Shown here one piece after another: positions 42,066-52,245 of a DNA stretch of 64,000 bases. The notes under the pieces are model-generated. The model was not told where the DNA came from. It saw only the letters and a program-made list of their open reading frames with translations, and did no database searches. The DNA is from Patiria pectinifera (Eukaryota > Echinodermata > Asteroidea > Valvatida > Asterinidae): NCBI GenBank assembly GCA_029964075.1, contig CM057141.1:9238001-9302000 (forward strand), read 5' to 3'. Position 1 is the first letter of the stretch, and the number at the start of each line of letters is the position of its first letter. The position numbers and the translations under genes were made by a program.

Positions 42066-43056
42066 TTGGCCCTGTTATTACAGGGGTTCCGTGAATTGAC
42101 GGCCAGTATTACGTCACTGATACCGAAACCGACAGCGCTGGCTCAAACGGTGACTCCACCGAAGCCCGGGCAGGCTTTGCTGGAACCGAGGGCTGAGGAT
42201 GAGATGTCAATCCTCGTCTCGGATAATTTTTCCGACCCGGGGAGTGTGTCAGATAGAAACCCACGCCGGGTTTTGGCAGCGGTAGTGGTTCCCAGTACCG
42301 AACAACCCTTAGGGAATGAAGAAACTTTTCCCTCAAGACAAAAACGTGATTGCCGGGAACAGCCCCCAAGAGGGAGGGTGATTCCTCGGTGGATTCGGAT
42401 GAATCATCCTACCAATCCACGACCGACCAGCGATTGCGCGTGGTCATGAAGGATATGGTACGGGTGCTACATATACCGTCGAAGGACGAAGAAGAACCGG
42501 TAGAGGGCGCTAGACAATTGTTTAAGCACCGGACCGCGCCGGTCGAACCGAAGGAATTTTTTCCGGTTCTTCCGATTGATCGGCTGTGCGCCGATCGCAT
42601 GAGCGCACTTTCGGAGGTTAAAAAAATACGTCCGTTCGTGCACCGTGAAACTCGCCCGTTCAGAGTACCTTCAATAAATTTTTATCAGTGCCGCCCATGC
42701 CCGCTACGGTACGTGATAAAATCGCGGCGGATTCGGGTGGCCGAAGTTCGGTGAAATCACCTTTTCCATCAAAAGAAAAGAATGTTTTTGACGAGTCATT
42801 ACTGAAGATTGACACAGCTTCACGTGCAGGAATTCGAGTGACATGTTTTCTGCAACCCCTGTCAGAATACTTGGTGTGTTCTTGTAAGGCAGACTCGCCG
42901 GTGTCACCAGAGGCAACTGAGACAGCGTTTCGTTGCCTTGACGACGGGCTACGGCTGTGCATGGACCAGTTTATGCGGCTGTCCTTGATGACAATCAACG
43001 CACGCCGAGCTAACGTGCTGGCACCCTTCCCACGGCCCCCTATCCAGGGCCCGTAG
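42066..43056 (+). pseudogene. DIRS Gag C-terminal part, frameshifted
   Basis: Three overlapping frames: 42066-42449 (FRELTASITSLIPKP, acidic end), 42350-42754 (VMKDMVRVLHIPSKDEEEP, FFPVLPIDRLCADRM) and 42688-43056 (MPATVRDKIAADSGG through NARRANVLAPFPRPP). Their order and spacing suggest one protein continuing from the upstream Gag ORF. No known catalytic motif is present. Confidence 0.55.
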
Positions 43057-43149
43057 GGGGTCGACTCATACGTTTCGCAAGGACTAGGGCCCTTTTGTGC
43101 AACGACAGGTGGGTACTCAAAACAGTAACTTCCGGCTACGAAATAGAGT

Positions 43150-44605
43150 TCACGAGTACTCCCCCGTCTGTGTACCTACCGAGAATAACACTGATTCCAT
43201 CTGCTGTAGAGTCAGAGATATCCGCCCTCTTAAAGAAAGGGGCAATACGCAGAGTGCCGACAGAGGATTTTTCTCGACATTCTTTCTAGCGCCAAAGAAA
43301 AAACCAAGAGAATGGCGACCAATTTTGAACCTTCGGCCTTTAAACAAATATGTCCGACCCAAACGGTTCCGGATGGAGTCACTGAAGACAGTTTTGGATT
43401 CATTACCCATTCCAACTTGGGCGGTGTCGCTCGATCTCAAAGACACCTATCTACATGTACCGCTGTGGAACGAACATCGGGCATTCCTTCGTTTTCGTTA
43501 CAATCAGCGGACTTACGAGTTCCTCAAGTTACCCTTTGGCCTTTCCACTGCCCCGAGGGTATTCACACGACTGGTGAAGGTCGTAGCTGGAATCCTCCGA
43601 CAATGCCAGGTGCAAATCTTTGTTTGCCTGGACGATTGGCTCATTGCGGGGGAGACAAAGGAGGAAACGAGTTGGGCACTTGAACTCACTTGCAACATCA
43701 TTTCAGAGTTGGGGTTCCTGGTCAACGTTGAAAAATCCCAACCAAACCCAACGATGCACCCAGTTTTCTTAGGAGCAAAGTTGGACCTCCAGCGAGGGCT
43801 GGCTTTCCCGACCGAGGAGCGAGTCCAAAATCTTGTGGACTGCATCGCCCTGTTCCAGACTGCCAGCGTGGCCCCGGCAATAGCCTGGCTTCGGCTATTG
43901 GGCCTAATGGCAAGCATGGTGGATGTGCTTCCATGGTGCAGGATGCGGATGCGCCCACTACAATTACATCTAATTGCCCACTACCAACCGTGCATTCACC
44001 AAATCCAACGGCCAGTGCCAATCCCAAACATGATTCGCCCCCATCTGGACTGGTGGTCTCAGCGAACAAACGTCAAGGCAGGACTGATTTTTCCACGACC
44101 ACAATCTTCTGTGACTCTGGTGACGGATGCCTCCAACACAGGTTGGGGGGCACATATTGGAATAGAATCAGCAGCAGGGTCTTGGTCCCAGGCGGACAGA
44201 CAGTGCCACATCAATATCCTGGAACTGCTTGCGGTCTTTTGGGCTCTGAAGCACTTTGTCGGACGGGTGACAGGGGAAGTAGTCCTCATAAAATCGGACA
44301 ACTCAACCGTCGTGTCTAACATAAACCGCCAGGGCGGGACACAGTCCCCGCAGTTGTGCATGCACACGTGGGAGCTCCTGCTGTGGTGTCAAGCGAGACA
44401 GGTTACGCTTACAGCAGTCCACCTGGCGGGGAAACTGAATATCATGGCGGACGCTCTGTCCCGGGGGAAGGTCCTTTCAACGGAGTGGACTCTTCACCCG
44501 ACAGTAGTTCAGTCGATCTTCCAAGTATGGGAAGATCGACTGAACTACTGTCGGGTTCGACCTTTCCGTCAAAACGGTCTTCCTGTTAGCCACGGCCACG
44601 GCTAG
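43150..44605 (+). pseudogene. DIRS reverse transcriptase-RNase H
   Basis: The open frame runs 43097-44605 (502 codons). RT motifs: FFLAPKKKPREWRPILNLRP, WAVSLDLKDTYLHVPLWNEH (motif A), LKLPFGLSTAPRVFTRL, and VQIFVCLDDWLIAG, where the YxDD box is CLDD. RNase H: VTLVTDASNTGWGAHIG, INILELLAVFWALKHF and IKSDNSTVVSNINRQGG with the expected acidic residues, then ADALSRGK. After residue 465 the frame enters a palindromic junction (44497-44555) and loses homology. Confidence 0.9.
44497..44555. repeat. Perfect 26-bp palindrome at a deletion junction
   Basis: Positions 44497-44522 (CCCGACAGTAGTTCAGTCGA then TCTTCC) are exactly the reverse complement of 44530-44555, with a 7-nt spacer. To its right the sequence is already late in the recombinase (TARRRSEIHAL at about 44600), so the N-terminal recombinase is missing. 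Confidence 0.95.
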
Positions 44606-44666
44606 ACGAAGAAGCGAGATTCATGCCCTTTCGATGGAACCGGGGCATATCCGATGGGAACCCAAC

Positions 44667-46194
44667 CAGTGTTCTAGCCAGGGCGAAATTATAGCGTAGG
44701 GGTAATTTTGGTTCGACGACTAATGCAAGCGCGGAGCGCGAAGCCCTTACGGCGTGGGGTCCGGGGCCCGCTTAAGGGCCCCGGAAAATTTTGGACTCTA
44801 GATGCTCTGTGGTGCAATCTGAGGCGATTCCCTGCCACTTTCCCCTGATTTTTTTGTAGCAGAAGTGTTTAAAATTATAAGAAATTTTGTTTTATTTGTT
44901 TCAATGATTAATACTCTTGCTCCTGTAAAGTTTCTTCTGTTTTCAAATTTTAGATTACGTTTACAATGTATAAGTTGTTCCAAGATCGATGCTTTCTGAT
45001 GTTTAACCATTTTTAGTAGTTCCTCAATGTTTTATAAAAAATTGGGATTTACTTTGTCAATATTAAGTGTGAGAACAAATCGCATGAACATTTCATATTT
45101 CAAGAAGCCTTGTGTTGTGTAGCGCTGCCGTAGTAGCAGTAGTTCCGATTTTAAATTTGTAAATAAAACCATCCGATCGGCAGGGAGAGAAATTGTAAAA
45201 CCATGGAGGTCTCAGACATAAAAAGTCGTTTCAATATACTACAACACAATGTGAAGGAGAAATCTCATTTTTGTTATGTTAACAAATATAATTGTAGATA
45301 ATGACGATGAGAAATAATCACCGGGAATTGCTTCCTATCCCGGCCGCGGCCGGCCCCGGCCGGCCCGGCGTGCGGGCGCGGCGCGGGCCAGCCCACACCG
45401 GCTACGCCGGCGAACTACGCGACCAAATTTCCCTCAGCATTCGAGAAAACTACGCATTCGTGGAGCGCTAAAAACTTGTTTTGTTGCAATACTTGCTGAT
45501 TGGTTTTGTCCTAAGAACAAACAGATCCGTTTTTACTACCAAACTTATTGAACTGTTATTATCAGCAACGAGTAGTGTAGTCAAAAATCCAAATTTTCGA
45601 CAGCGACATTCTTCGAGAAGAATTCTTCACGTGCGGCCATCTTTAGGGACGGATCCATTGATATCGTAGGGGTGTTTAACCTTTCTTTGGACATCGTTTC
45701 TCGAATAAATTACGAAAATTATGTTCCGACGTTGAAGGACTTATTTTCAAACAGTTATATGTTTCGGACTTGATAAAAAGTATTATTTATAATTTTAAAA
45801 CAGTTGAAATGCTTGTAAATATTGACCTTAGGAAAGCACACCCGATAGTGCAAAATGGTGTGGTCCATGTACGTCCGTACGGAGCGCTGTATCTACGCAG
45901 CACAAAACAGCACGTGCTTATTGCTATCATAGCGAATGCGTGTGGCGCAGCATCACAGTAGGGGTATCGTACGGGGTACGTGCGGTGGGATCGTTGTTTA
46001 TTTTTCGCTGTGTCGTACGGCCAGTGCGCAATGCTCAAAGTCGCTGCGCTTGTATACGAACAAACGGCAGATATTTTTTTTTCGCAACCAAAATTTATAG
46101 CGAAGCGGTAGCGTAGCGGTGCGATTTAAGCGTAGCGCTTATTTCCGAAAGCGTAGCGGGTGTTAGCGCTATTTGATGCCTGGCTAGAACACTG
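44667..46194. mobile_element. hAT-C non-autonomous element, 1528 bp, with 8-bp target duplication
   Basis: Ends CAGTGTTCTAGCCAGG and CCTGGCTAGAACACTG are perfect 16-bp inverted repeats. Both flanks are AACCCAAC (44659-44666 and 46195-46202). The interior has no transposase ORF; it includes subterminal GCGTAGCG words near the right end and a GGCC-rich core (45338-45420). Confidence 0.93.
45338..45420. repeat. GC-rich palindromic core of hAT-C
   Basis: CCGGCCGCGGCCGGCCCCGG and following GCGC/GGCC words give a strongly GC-rich, CpG-dense patch in an AT-rich element. No ORF crosses it. Confidence 0.7.
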
Positions 46195-46890
46195 AACCCA
46201 ACGGGGTACGACTGGTGCCTCGTCATGGGTTTTTAACGAAGAATCAATCTCCATCCTTCTTCCCTCCACCGATTTTTGTTCCGGATCTTAAAGGGTTTTT
46301 CTCCGTCCCACAAGATAAATTATGGTGTCCAGTTCGAGCACTGAAATGGTACTTGGCTCGAACAAAAACCTTGAGAGGAGACACCACCCAACTATTCATT
46401 TCAACAAATAAACCGCACGGGGCAGTGTCGGCAGACTCTATTTCCCGGTGGATTGTTACGGCTATCCAAGCGTCAGTCAAAGACTGGCCGAATTCACCAA
46501 CCAATCCGGTCAAGGCACATGACACGAGAGCCATGACAACGTCATGGGCTTACTTCAAGGGGGTCCCTATTCCGGACATTTTACAGGCAGCCGCCTGGAA
46601 AACACCGTCAACTTTCACGGCCTGCTACCTGCGGGATGTTCTCCAAGCAGAAGGACAGACAGGCCGTACAGCCATCTCAGTAAGTGCATCCAGGGAAGGT
46701 TCTACCCGGGAGTGATGGGATGTTCCCTCAGGGTCATTAGAGAACACCAGTTACTGGTGAGTTCTTTAAGTTGCCATGTACACCACTGGTTAGGGAGAAC
46801 GTGAAGGAACAAGGTTTAGGTTTCCCGAAGCGTGTTTTTTTGGATAGGCTCGCTCTGAAGCCCACCATCCGTTTTTCGGTGCTAGTCTAT

Positions 46891-46989
46891 GCAAATTGTA
46901 GGTTTAACAGGTAAGGGAGTCCCTGAAGTGGACTCCCCCAAATCAAAGGTGATTTGGGAGTCCGCGAAGGGACGATACTCACCTGTTAA
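46891..46989. repeat. DIRS internal complementary region
   Basis: 46891-46932 is the exact reverse complement of the left end 40618-40659. From 46933 to about 46989 it is the reverse complement of the right end (about 47160-47216) with two or three differences. The two halves meet as they would in a circular junction. Confidence 0.92.
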
Positions 46990-47036
46990 CACCCCCCCCC
47001 TTCCTTCCCCACGGTGGCTTGCCCTAAAGTTAGATA

Positions 47037-47170
47037 CTAGAGAAAAGAGGACGAGTTGGCCGTAGGCGGGAGCGAGGGTGGGCGATGGAGGGCGCCCTTG
47101 TGTGGTATTAAAATCTAGCGTGGATGCCTAAGGCTTAGAGAAATATGCAAATTGTAGGTTTAACAGGTAA
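47037..47170. repeat. DIRS right inverted terminal repeat
   Basis: CTAGAGAAAAGAGGACGAG at its left edge through TAACAGGTAA at its right edge is the inverted partner of 40636-40769. Confidence 0.93.
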
Positions 47171-47228
47171 GTATCGTGCCTTCGCGGACTCCCAAATCAC
47201 CTTTGATTTGGGGGAATTTATATAATCC

Positions 47229-47300
47229 ACTTTTTTAAAAAGCTTATGAAATTGGCTTTCCATTCATAATTATTTTTTGGTGCTACATATTTTTAAATAA
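47229..47300. repeat. Right arm of the inverted repeat around the DIRS element
   Basis: Pairs with 40330-40410. A third, direct-oriented relative of the left flank follows the foldback element at about 47462-47530 (CATTCATAAATACC, TCAAACAATTCGTTCAAA versus TACTCAATCCGTTCAAAG). Confidence 0.6.
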
Positions 47301-47304
47301 GTGA

Positions 47305-47461
47305 ATAAATGTGTGCTCCGGAGGTTTTTATCACTCTGTTTAATACCACTTAGAGTCTGGGTGCTGATAATTACCCGAGCCGGAGGCGAGGGTAATTATC
47401 AGCACCCAGACTCTAAGTGGTATTAAACAGAGTGATAAATACTGACCGAGCACACATTTAT
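47305..47461. mobile_element. Foldback/hairpin MITE
   Basis: Arms of about 72 bp (47305-47376 and 47391-47461) are inverted copies that match except for a small patch (CGGAGG versus CGGTCAG). The 14-nt spacer is GAGCCGGAGGCGAG. The whole 157 bp can form one long hairpin; no coding capacity. Confidence 0.88.
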
Positions 47462-47539
47462 TCCCATTCATAAATACCTTTTTGGTAAAAAAAGATCAAA
47501 CAATTCGTTCAAAAAATCCTGATTTTGTTCAGCAAGTTC

Positions 47540-49060
47540 ACTTCATGCTTTTTGAAACATCCCTCTAGAAAAATAATGGAATATTCAGCTGGCGAGTAAG
47601 ATGTAAACAACCCTTTTATGGACATTGACGCGCGCGTAGCATGTTCTGCGGGACATGGACGCGATGTCGCGCATAACGCACCTGGGGCGTTGCGTTTTGA
47701 ATTTAGAACTATAAAATTTTGACTCGCTGGTAGTGTTGCGCATGCCTACGTGAGGACTGTGAACGTTCAACCAATAAAACGGTAAGAGGCACTGGATTTT
47801 TAGGAGTCCACATTTTATGTGACACTGGAAAAGTGTTTTAGACCAGCTAGCCATGTCTTTATCATCCGTTTAAGACCGGCCACGTGACGGGCTCTCGACC
47901 AATAGGAATAGCTAAACTGTCTGAGGTATTTATGAATATGAAATATAATTTTTGGGGTTCAGGTTCCGCTTGTTTTACCTGCCTTGTATTGTGAGATAAT
48001 GTATACTACATGTATTAAAGTCTTGACTCATTATTACTCACATGGCCTTTTTTTCACACGCAAGAAGAGAGAAGACTCACATGGCTGCTGTTTATACTTG
48101 GACTAACTAATGGATGAAACCCAAAACATAATTCCTTGTGTGTGTCTTGCCACAGCCTCAAGCAGTTTATTGAAACCTATTTGCCAGATACCAAATTTGT
48201 TTGGGCGAGCTGGCATCAGGAATATGGGCTACCAGGCCCAAACATATCAACCACACACTCGATGGACACCCAGGTCCAATGTACATGTACATAAATTACC
48301 ATTTGGCACCCAGGCCAATTATTAATGAATGAGCATCCAGGACAGATTCAAATTATCTGGTTAACATTTTGGGGACAGCCATGGTTGTGTTTTGGAAGAT
48401 ACAGCACACCCAGCCCCCTGGGTACATAAGAGAGAGTGGCTGGCCCCTTACAAAGTTCACATCACAGTGTATTATAACACTCATCAATATCCATAACAGT
48501 ATCAACTGGTGACAATAACCATAACAATAATGATACATGTCAAATCATGTATGTATTAGGAGAGTGCTGTCCTCCAATCCTGTTAAAACGCCACTTTTAA
48601 ATAAAACTTGCAGGAGAAGGCAGGAGCTGGGATGGTGGGCAAATTGATCCAGCTTGCTCAGTCATCAGCAAAAAAAATGTAAACCATGAGAAGCAGTAGA
48701 CCTGTGCTTGCCAAGTATAAAGGATTGTGTGACAAAATTTCCAAGTTTTTGTTTGCTGGGTTGATTGTTGTTTTTTTTATCACCCTGGCTGTAAGCCAGA
48801 TGGGGGGATATTGCGATAGCATACTCCTTCTGTGTGTATTTGTGCACTTACATATTGGCACTTATGGGGTACTGGGAACAAAGGGCAACAATAGGGACAA
48901 TGGTACCCCGGAAGTCTGTCTTTAGAAATTGAAGTACCCCATCAACATAATACTATGTGTTTTGAGATTTCTAAGGGGACAAAGGAGAACAAAAGAAAGG
49001 GATTAGGGTCGAGCAATAGTGGTACCCCATAAACCCCATATGCTAAGTGTGAGTGGGTGC
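47540..49060. other. CNTRL intron without recognised elements
   Basis: Mostly non-repetitive AT-rich sequence. Segments with GGGGTACC/GGTACCCC words (48868-49030) resemble flanks of MITE-D near 26430-26570. Small ORFs have no motifs. Confidence 0.35.
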
Positions 49061-49068
49061 GTGTGTTC

Positions 49069-49224
49069 ATGGTGTAAATCGAGGACAAACACATGCAACA
49101 TCATCGATAAATCGAGGACAGAAACCGAATCGAGGACTCCTCGGTTGGAAAACATGTACAAAACCAATGAGAGCTGTTGCAAAAAAGGGAAGCAGAACAA
49201 ACAAAATTCCTCAATTTACACCAT
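49069..49224. mobile_element. MITE-D copy 3
   Basis: ATGGTGTAAATCGAGG at the left and CCTCAATTTACACCAT at the right, 156 bp, with the internal 'gtacaaaaccaatgagagctg' block shared with the copies at 26577-26900. Confidence 0.75.
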
Positions 49225-49363
49225 AAATAAACCTGCGCTGGTATGTTTGTGTGTCCAAAGACTATTCAAACAAAGAAGCTGAATGGTTTCTTTTGACAAA
49301 TGATGAGGTCGTAAGGCAATATGCAAAATTTCTAATGCAATTTAGTGAGCTGGGTATTTAATT

Positions 49364-50765
49364 GGCTGTTTCGGCAACCAGCCGAAACAGCCTTTGTTTT
49401 CGTTAAGATTTTTATTTTTTTGGCTTTTTTTTCCCCCCCCCCCACTTTTTCCCATAGGTTTTGTACACGTTTTTTTTTCAGAGCCACTTTGGCAATTTTT
49501 TTAAAATCCGATCAACTTTAAACTTGACATTAACCATCATCTGAAGATGTGTGCCAAAACATTTCGTCATGCTGACGTCATCAAGCGATTTATTATAGAA
49601 TTTTAAATATTTAATTTTTCCCATAGACTTTGTACACAAAAATTTATAAAAAATTGTCGATTTTCAGAGGGCATTCTCAACTCTTTGCCAGTAATTCATT
49701 TACACCATTCTTTGTCCAAGCAAAGACCCTAATTCAAACAACATTGTGTAATGATGACGTCATTAGGACGTCACCCGGTGTTTATTTATAGGCAATTAAA
49801 TTGTGACACTTTTAATATTTAAAAATGCATAAGAAATCAACAAAACGCGTCAGCAGCAATCTGTTGCCGGCAAGTGGTAGAGTAGGTTAAAGTCTTTATT
49901 TCATTCAGTGTGCGTGAAATCACGTGACCCTTGCTTCCGGTCGAAAAAGGCCAAAACCGGAAGTGGCTTATTATTTAAAAGTGGTAATAGATATGAACTT
50001 GCTTTTAACGGAGTAAGTCTCTTGGCTGATAGTATTCTTCAAATCATCTACCGATGACGTCATGCAATCTTCGAGCGCCCTCTAGCGACAGCTTGAAAAT
50101 TTTCAAAAATGTATTTTGAATAGATGTCTGTGGCGAAGTTTATCATTCCGCTAAATATTGGTGTATATGATGACCTTGACCCACTTAAGACGTGTGCAAA
50201 GTTTAAGGTGTATGACGTCATCAGACCGGAAGTTATAATGAAAAGACCCTTTTTCCTTAGAAAAGTCTTGAAAAATCAACCATGGCAGTTTTTATATTAG
50301 TTTTTACTTTAATTGTCTATTTAATGGTAGGTCTAAAACATTTCAAAGCTTTGAGGCAATAAGCAAACTCGGACATGCCCTGCGCACGCTTAAAACTTCA
50401 GGTTGACAATACCCCTGTTTTAAAACATGCACAGGACGTCCACAATGTACATGTACAATGTACATATACAATGTACATGCACGTACGTTGTACATATCGT
50501 ATGTCGGTCAGCCCGCGCGCAGTGCACATGTTGCTGAGGTCAAATCCTGTCCACAGTGACCGTTTTAGCTGATTTCCGGCTAAATTTGACAGATTTTATG
50601 TTCATGCATAGTCAGGGACGTATTATTGATAAAAACAAATCATAATGCGGAAAAGCCCTATCTTCTGTTGCAAACAGACATAGATCTCTATTCATATGTC
50701 TATGGGTCCAACAGATAATCAATGTTGGGAACAGCTCTGTCGTTGTTCACAACCACAATTTCTAG
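49364..50765 (+). mobile_element. Helentron-like array unit 1
   Basis: Head palindrome GGCTGTTTCGGC-AACCA-GCCGAAACAGCC, perfect 12-bp arms (49364-49392). The body is related, inverted, to 18596-19960. It has two successive 3' terminators: GCGGAAAAGCC with a TCTGTTGCAAACAGA hairpin ending CTAT (about 50648-50691), then GTTGGGAACAGCT with a TGTCGTTG/CAACCACA hairpin and CTAG at 50762-50765. Its head is of the GGCTGTTTCGGC type while its outer tail is of the AGCTGTTCCC type, so here they do not match. Confidence 0.75.
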
Positions 50766-50772
50766 TCTTTTT

Positions 50773-52229
50773 GGCTGTTTCGGCACTTTTGCTGAAACAG
50801 CCTTTGTTTTCGTTAAGATTTTTAGCTGTTCCCAATTTCAATTGGGAACAGCTCTTGTTTTCGTTAAAGTTTTTTTTTTTCCTTTTTTTTTTCTTCTTTT
50901 TTTTTCTTCTTTTTCTTTTTCCACTTTTCCCCATAGGTTTTGTACACGTTTTTATAGTACAAGCCACTTTGGCAATTATTTTACATCCGATCAACTTTAA
51001 ACTCAGCATAGTCATTAACCATCATCTGAAGATGTGTGCCGAAATTTTTCGTCATGCTGACGTCATCACGTGATTTATTATAGAATTTTGAATATTTAAT
51101 TTTTCCCATAGACTTTGTACACAGAAATTTAAAAAAAAAAATGTCGATTTTCAGAGGGCATTTTCGACTCTTTGCCAGTAATTTATTTACACCAATCTTT
51201 GTCCAAGCAAAGACCCTAATTCAAACAACATTGTGCGATGATGACGTCATGATGCCGTCATCCGGTGTTTATTTATAGGCATTTAAATTGTGACACTTTT
51301 AATATTTAAAAATGCATAAGAAATCAACCGTACGCGTCCGCAGCATTCTGTTGCCGGCAAGTAGTAGAGTAGGTTAAGGTCTTTATTTCATTCAGTGTGC
51401 GTGAAATCACGTGACCCTTGCTTCCGGTCGAAAAAGGCCAAAATCGGAAGTGGCTTATTATTTGAAAATGGTAATAGATATGAACTTGCTTTTAACGGTG
51501 TTAGTCTCTTGGCTGATAGTATTCTTCAAATCATTTACCGATGACGTCATGCAATCTTCGAGCGCCCTCTAGCGACAGGTTGAACATTTTCAAAAATGTA
51601 TTTTGAATAGATGTCTGTGGCGAAGTTTGTCGGAATCGCCTAAATATTGGTGTATATGATGACCTTGACCCACTTAGGACGTGTGCGAGGTTTAGGTGTA
51701 TGACGTCATCAGACCGGAAGTTATAATGAAAAGACCCTTTTTCCTTTGAAAATTCATGAAAAATCAACCAGGGCAGTTTTTACATTAGTTTTTACTTTAA
51801 TTGTCGATTGAAGGGTAGGTCTAAAACATTTCAAAGCTTCGAGGCAATAAGCAAACTCAGACATGCTTTGTGCACGCTTAAAACTTCAGGTTGACAATAC
51901 CTCTGCTTTAAAACATGCACAGGACGTCCACAATATACATGTACATGCACGTACGTTGTACATATCGTATGTCAGTCAGCGCGCAGCGCACGTGTTGGGG
52001 AGGTCAAATCCTGTCCACAGTGACCGTTTTAGCCGATTTCCGGCTCACTTTGACAGATTTTATGTTCATGCTTAGTCAGGGACGTATTATTGATAAAAGC
52101 ATATCATATTGCGGAAAAGCCCTATGTCCTGTTGCAAACAGACATAAATCTCTAGTTATATGTCTATGGTTCCAACAGATAATCAATATTGGGAACAGCT
52201 CTGTGGTTGTTCACAACCACAATTTCTAG
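50773..52229 (+). mobile_element. Helentron-like array unit 2 (nested heads, double tail)
   Basis: A GGCTGTTTCGGC-type head (50773-50802, one mismatch) is followed within 22 bp by a second head, AGCTGTTCCCAATT-TC-AATTGGGAACAGCT (50824-50853, perfect 14-bp arms). The outer 3' end is ATTGGGAACAGCT, hairpin TGTGGTTGTTCACAACCACA, CTAG at 52226-52229, so it matches the second head. An intact inner terminator, GCGGAAAAGCC, TGTTGCAAACA hairpin, CTAG (52152-52155), lies 74 bp earlier. No ORF. Confidence 0.78.
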
Positions 52230-52245
52230 TTTTTTTCTTCTTTTT

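Larger units (their letters stand above)
44590..46715 (+). pseudogene. DIRS tyrosine recombinase, deleted at N-terminus and split by hAT-C
   Basis: The first piece, ATARRRSEIHALSMEPGHIRW, contains the first catalytic arginine. It runs into the hAT element at 44667. The frame resumes after 46202 with LVPRHGFLTKNQSPSF, then CPVRALKWYLARTK and KAHDTRAMTTSWAYFKG, which carries the H-x-x-R motif, and TFTACYLRDVL with the nucleophilic tyrosine. Catalytic residues of the C-terminal half are intact. The domain normally cuts and rejoins circular DNA copies during integration. Confidence 0.88.
40618..47216 (+). mobile_element. DIRS-type YR retrotransposon with ITRs and internal complementary region
   Basis: Inverted terminal repeats (40636-40769 and 47037-47170, 134 bp, about four differences) flank Gag, RT-RNase H and tyrosine recombinase ORFs. 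Unique outer extensions lie at 40618-40635 (left) and 47171-47216 (right). An internal region at 46891-46989 is complementary to both extensions joined together, the diagnostic DIRS arrangement used to template full-length DNA circles. No target duplication is seen, as expected for recombinase-mediated insertion. A 1.5-kb hAT element and a deletion with a palindrome disrupt the recombinase, so this copy is dead although its ends are young. Confidence 0.93.

Noticed and set aside
43722-44367. Minus-strand ORFs opposite the DIRS RT-RNase H
   Set aside because: The + frame contains all RT and RNase H motifs; the antisense frames have none.
45481-45961. Small ORFs inside hAT-C as a transposase remnant
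   Set aside because: They have no hAT dimerisation or DDE-like motifs and are scattered on both strands.
48686-48925. 79-codon ORF with a membrane-like segment
   Set aside because: No splice sites, no recognisable family and no counterpart elsewhere; the length is within chance for this window.
50719-51073. Lysine-rich or phenylalanine-rich ORFs in the array
   Set aside because: They come from the A/T homopolymer after the Helentron-like head and appear in several frames.
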